Positions 5,446 through 6,698 of a DNA stretch of 6,698 nucleotides are shown here, piece by piece. How positions within the stretch are numbered: the first letter of the stretch is position 1; every line of letters begins with the position of its first letter. Location: assembly GCA_015654495.1 (NCBI GenBank), contig JAATGW010000513.1:1-6698 (forward strand), read 5' to 3'. The stretch comes from Chitinophagales bacterium (GTDB taxonomy: Bacteria > Bacteroidota > Bacteroidia > Chitinophagales > Chitinophagaceae). Under the pieces are notes generated by a model. The model worked only from the letters and a program-made list of their open reading frames with translations. It was not told the origin of the DNA and searched no databases. A program made the position numbers and the translations under genes.

Positions 5446-6698
5446 ATGTATTTCCTTAAATCATTTGGTTTATTCGTAGTGATGGCTGCTTTTCTTCTTT
5501 CCTGCAGCAGCAAGCCGGAAGCAGATCTGATCATACGAAACGGGTTAATTTATGACGGCAGCGGTAATCCTCCGGTTAAAGGGGACGTTGCGGTGGTTGC
5601 GGATACCATTCTGGCTATCGGTGATCTTGGTGATCTGAAAGCAAAAAAGGAAATAGATGCAAAAGGAAAAGCAGTTGCACCGGGTTTTATCAATGTGCTC
5701 AGTTGGGCAGTCGGTTCCCTGCTGGAGGACGGGAAGAGCCAGAGTGATATCCGCCAGGGAGTGACACTGGAAGTTTTTGGAGAAGGCGGTTCTGCCGGTC
5801 CGCTGAATCAGGTCATGAAGGCTGATGTCATGAAATATTTTCCAAAAGAAAAATTTGATACGGCCTGGAACACACTTGCCGGTTACCTGAAGCTGATGGA
5901 GAACAGAGTGTCACCCAATGTTGCTTCCTTCGTTGGGGCAAGTACAATAAGGGAATATGTAATTGGTGAAGAAGACCGGAAGGCTACTCCCGTTGAATTG
6001 GAACAGATGAAGGCCCTCGTTAACGAGGCCATGGAAGAAGGTGCACTTGGTTTGGGCTCTGCATTAATTTATCCTCCGGGATTTTATGCGGACACGGATG
6101 AGCTGATTGAACTTGCGAAAGTGGTGGGTCAGCATAACGGCATGTATATTTCTCACATCCGCAGTGAAGGGAATCAGTTGCTCGAATCATTGGATGAACT
6201 GATCCGGATTTCCAAAGAAGCAAATGTGCCTGCTGAAGTTTATCACCTTAAAATGGCGGGCAGTCATAACTGGCAGAAATACGACCTGGTTGTACAGAAA
6301 ATTGATTCTGCCCGCAAAGCTGGGCTGCGGATCACGACCGATATGTATACTTATACTGCAGGTGCAACCGGACTAAGTGCTACAATGCCGCCATGGGCAC
6401 AGGATGGCGGATTTATGGAATTTCTCAGGCGGCTGAACGATCCTGTAACGAGTGAAAAAATAAAAAAGGAAATGCTGACAAAGACAAACAGCTGGGAGAA
6501 TATGTTTCTCAGCAACGGAGGTCCTTCCGGCATTCTCCTGAGTTCATTCCGCAAAGATTCCTTAAGAAAATATACGGGAAAGACGCTTGAAGAAGTTGCG
6601 AAAATACGTAACCAGACGCCGGAGCAGGTGGCCATTGACCTGATACGTGAAGACAGTTCCCGTGTTGAAGCTGTTTATTTTATGATGAATGAAGAGAA
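5446..6698 (+). CDS. Lipoprotein amidohydrolase of the N-acyl-D-amino-acid deacylase (D-aminoacylase) family, metal motif lost, 3' truncated by window
   Basis: The frame is open from ATG 5446 to the window end (417 residues; family members are about 480-560). Residues 1-20 are a lipoprotein signal (LLSC, Cys20), then an SSKPEAD linker. The amidohydrolase-type beta-sandwich follows: ADLIIRNGLIYDGSGNPP at 26-43, DVAVVADTILAIGDL at 47-61 and APGFI at 78-82. Barrel landmarks of D-aminoacylases are MYISHIRSEG with H237, VYHLKMAG with H267 and TTDMYTYTAG at 297-306. H237 and H267 fall at a constant offset of 17 from the zinc ligands H220 and H250 of Alcaligenes D-aminoacylase. The HxH ligands (H67, H69) are instead L85 and W87, and the zinc Cys96 aligns with G114, next to E113. 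The predicted location is the envelope. It is divergent from the dgcN-like gene with 122 bp between. Deacylation of N-acyl-D-amino acids is a family-level guess; the lost ligands make a changed or absent activity possible. Confidence 0.8.
   Translation, partial: MYFLKSFGLFVVMAAFLLSCSSKPEADLIIRNGLIYDGSGNPPVKGDVAVVADTILAIGDLGDLKAKKEIDAKGKAVAPGFINVLSWAVGSLLEDGKSQSDIRQGVTLEVFGEGGSAGPLNQVMKADVMKYFPKEKFDTAWNTLAGYLKLMENRVSPNVASFVGASTIREYVIGEEDRKATPVELEQMKALVNEAMEEGALGLGSALIYPPGFYADTDELIELAKVVGQHNGMYISHIRSEGNQLLESLDELIRISKEANVPAEVYHLKMAGSHNWQKYDLVVQKIDSARKAGLRITTDMYTYTAGATGLSATMPPWAQDGGFMEFLRRLNDPVTSEKIKKEMLTKTNSWENMFLSNGGPSGILLSSFRKDSLRKYTGKTLEEVAKIRNQTPEQVAIDLIREDSSRVEAVYFMMNEE

Noticed and set aside
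6020..6635. - strand open frames opposite the amidohydrolase
   Set aside because: The + strand frame stays open for 417 codons with recognisable barrel motifs; the antisense frames show no family features.

Overview
The window looks like chromosomal DNA from a Bacteroidota member, probably of the Chitinophagaceae/Sphingobacteriia type. The basis is a SusC/SusD outer-membrane pair, lipoprotein signals, the lack of clear Shine-Dalgarno sequences, Bacteroidota-like -33/-7 promoter candidates, and the heptameric intergenic repeats. No rRNA, tRNA, CRISPR, insertion sequence or phage gene was seen.

Layout. 1-2827 (+) is an apparent operon: the last 60 codons of a SusC/RagA TonB-dependent porin, a complete SusD/RagB lipoprotein, and a compact S13-type D-Ala-D-Ala carboxypeptidase (PBP4-like) with all three active-site motifs. 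2828-3162 is a convergent intergenic region. It holds three different tandem arrays that all have a 7-bp period, a GC-rich REP-like hairpin and two rho-independent terminators. 3163-5323 (-) is a two-gene operon: a DUF1611 P-loop protein (DgcN-like) is transcribed first, followed 10 bp later by an enolase-superfamily dipeptide epimerase (DgcA-like). 5324-5445 is an AT-rich divergent promoter region with a perfect 12-bp palindrome. 5446 to the window end (+) is the first 417 residues of a lipoprotein amidohydrolase of the N-acyl-D-amino-acid deacylase family. It lacks the family's HxH metal motif and its zinc cysteine.

How they may work together (inference). All the enzymes point to D-amino-acid or murein-peptide chemistry: a DD-peptidase in the periplasm, a D-aminoacylase relative predicted to be a lipoprotein, and a cytoplasmic epimerase/racemase paired with a DUF1611 protein. 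That pair matches the DgcN-DgcA route described for D-glutamate catabolism (N-acetylation of D-Glu, then racemisation to N-acetyl-L-Glu) in marine Proteobacteria and haloarchaea. Next to a SusCD importer and a DD-peptidase, it suggests a locus that takes up peptidoglycan fragments or D-Glu-containing peptides and feeds D-Glu into L-Glu metabolism. The sequence supports the families. The joint pathway is a hypothesis.
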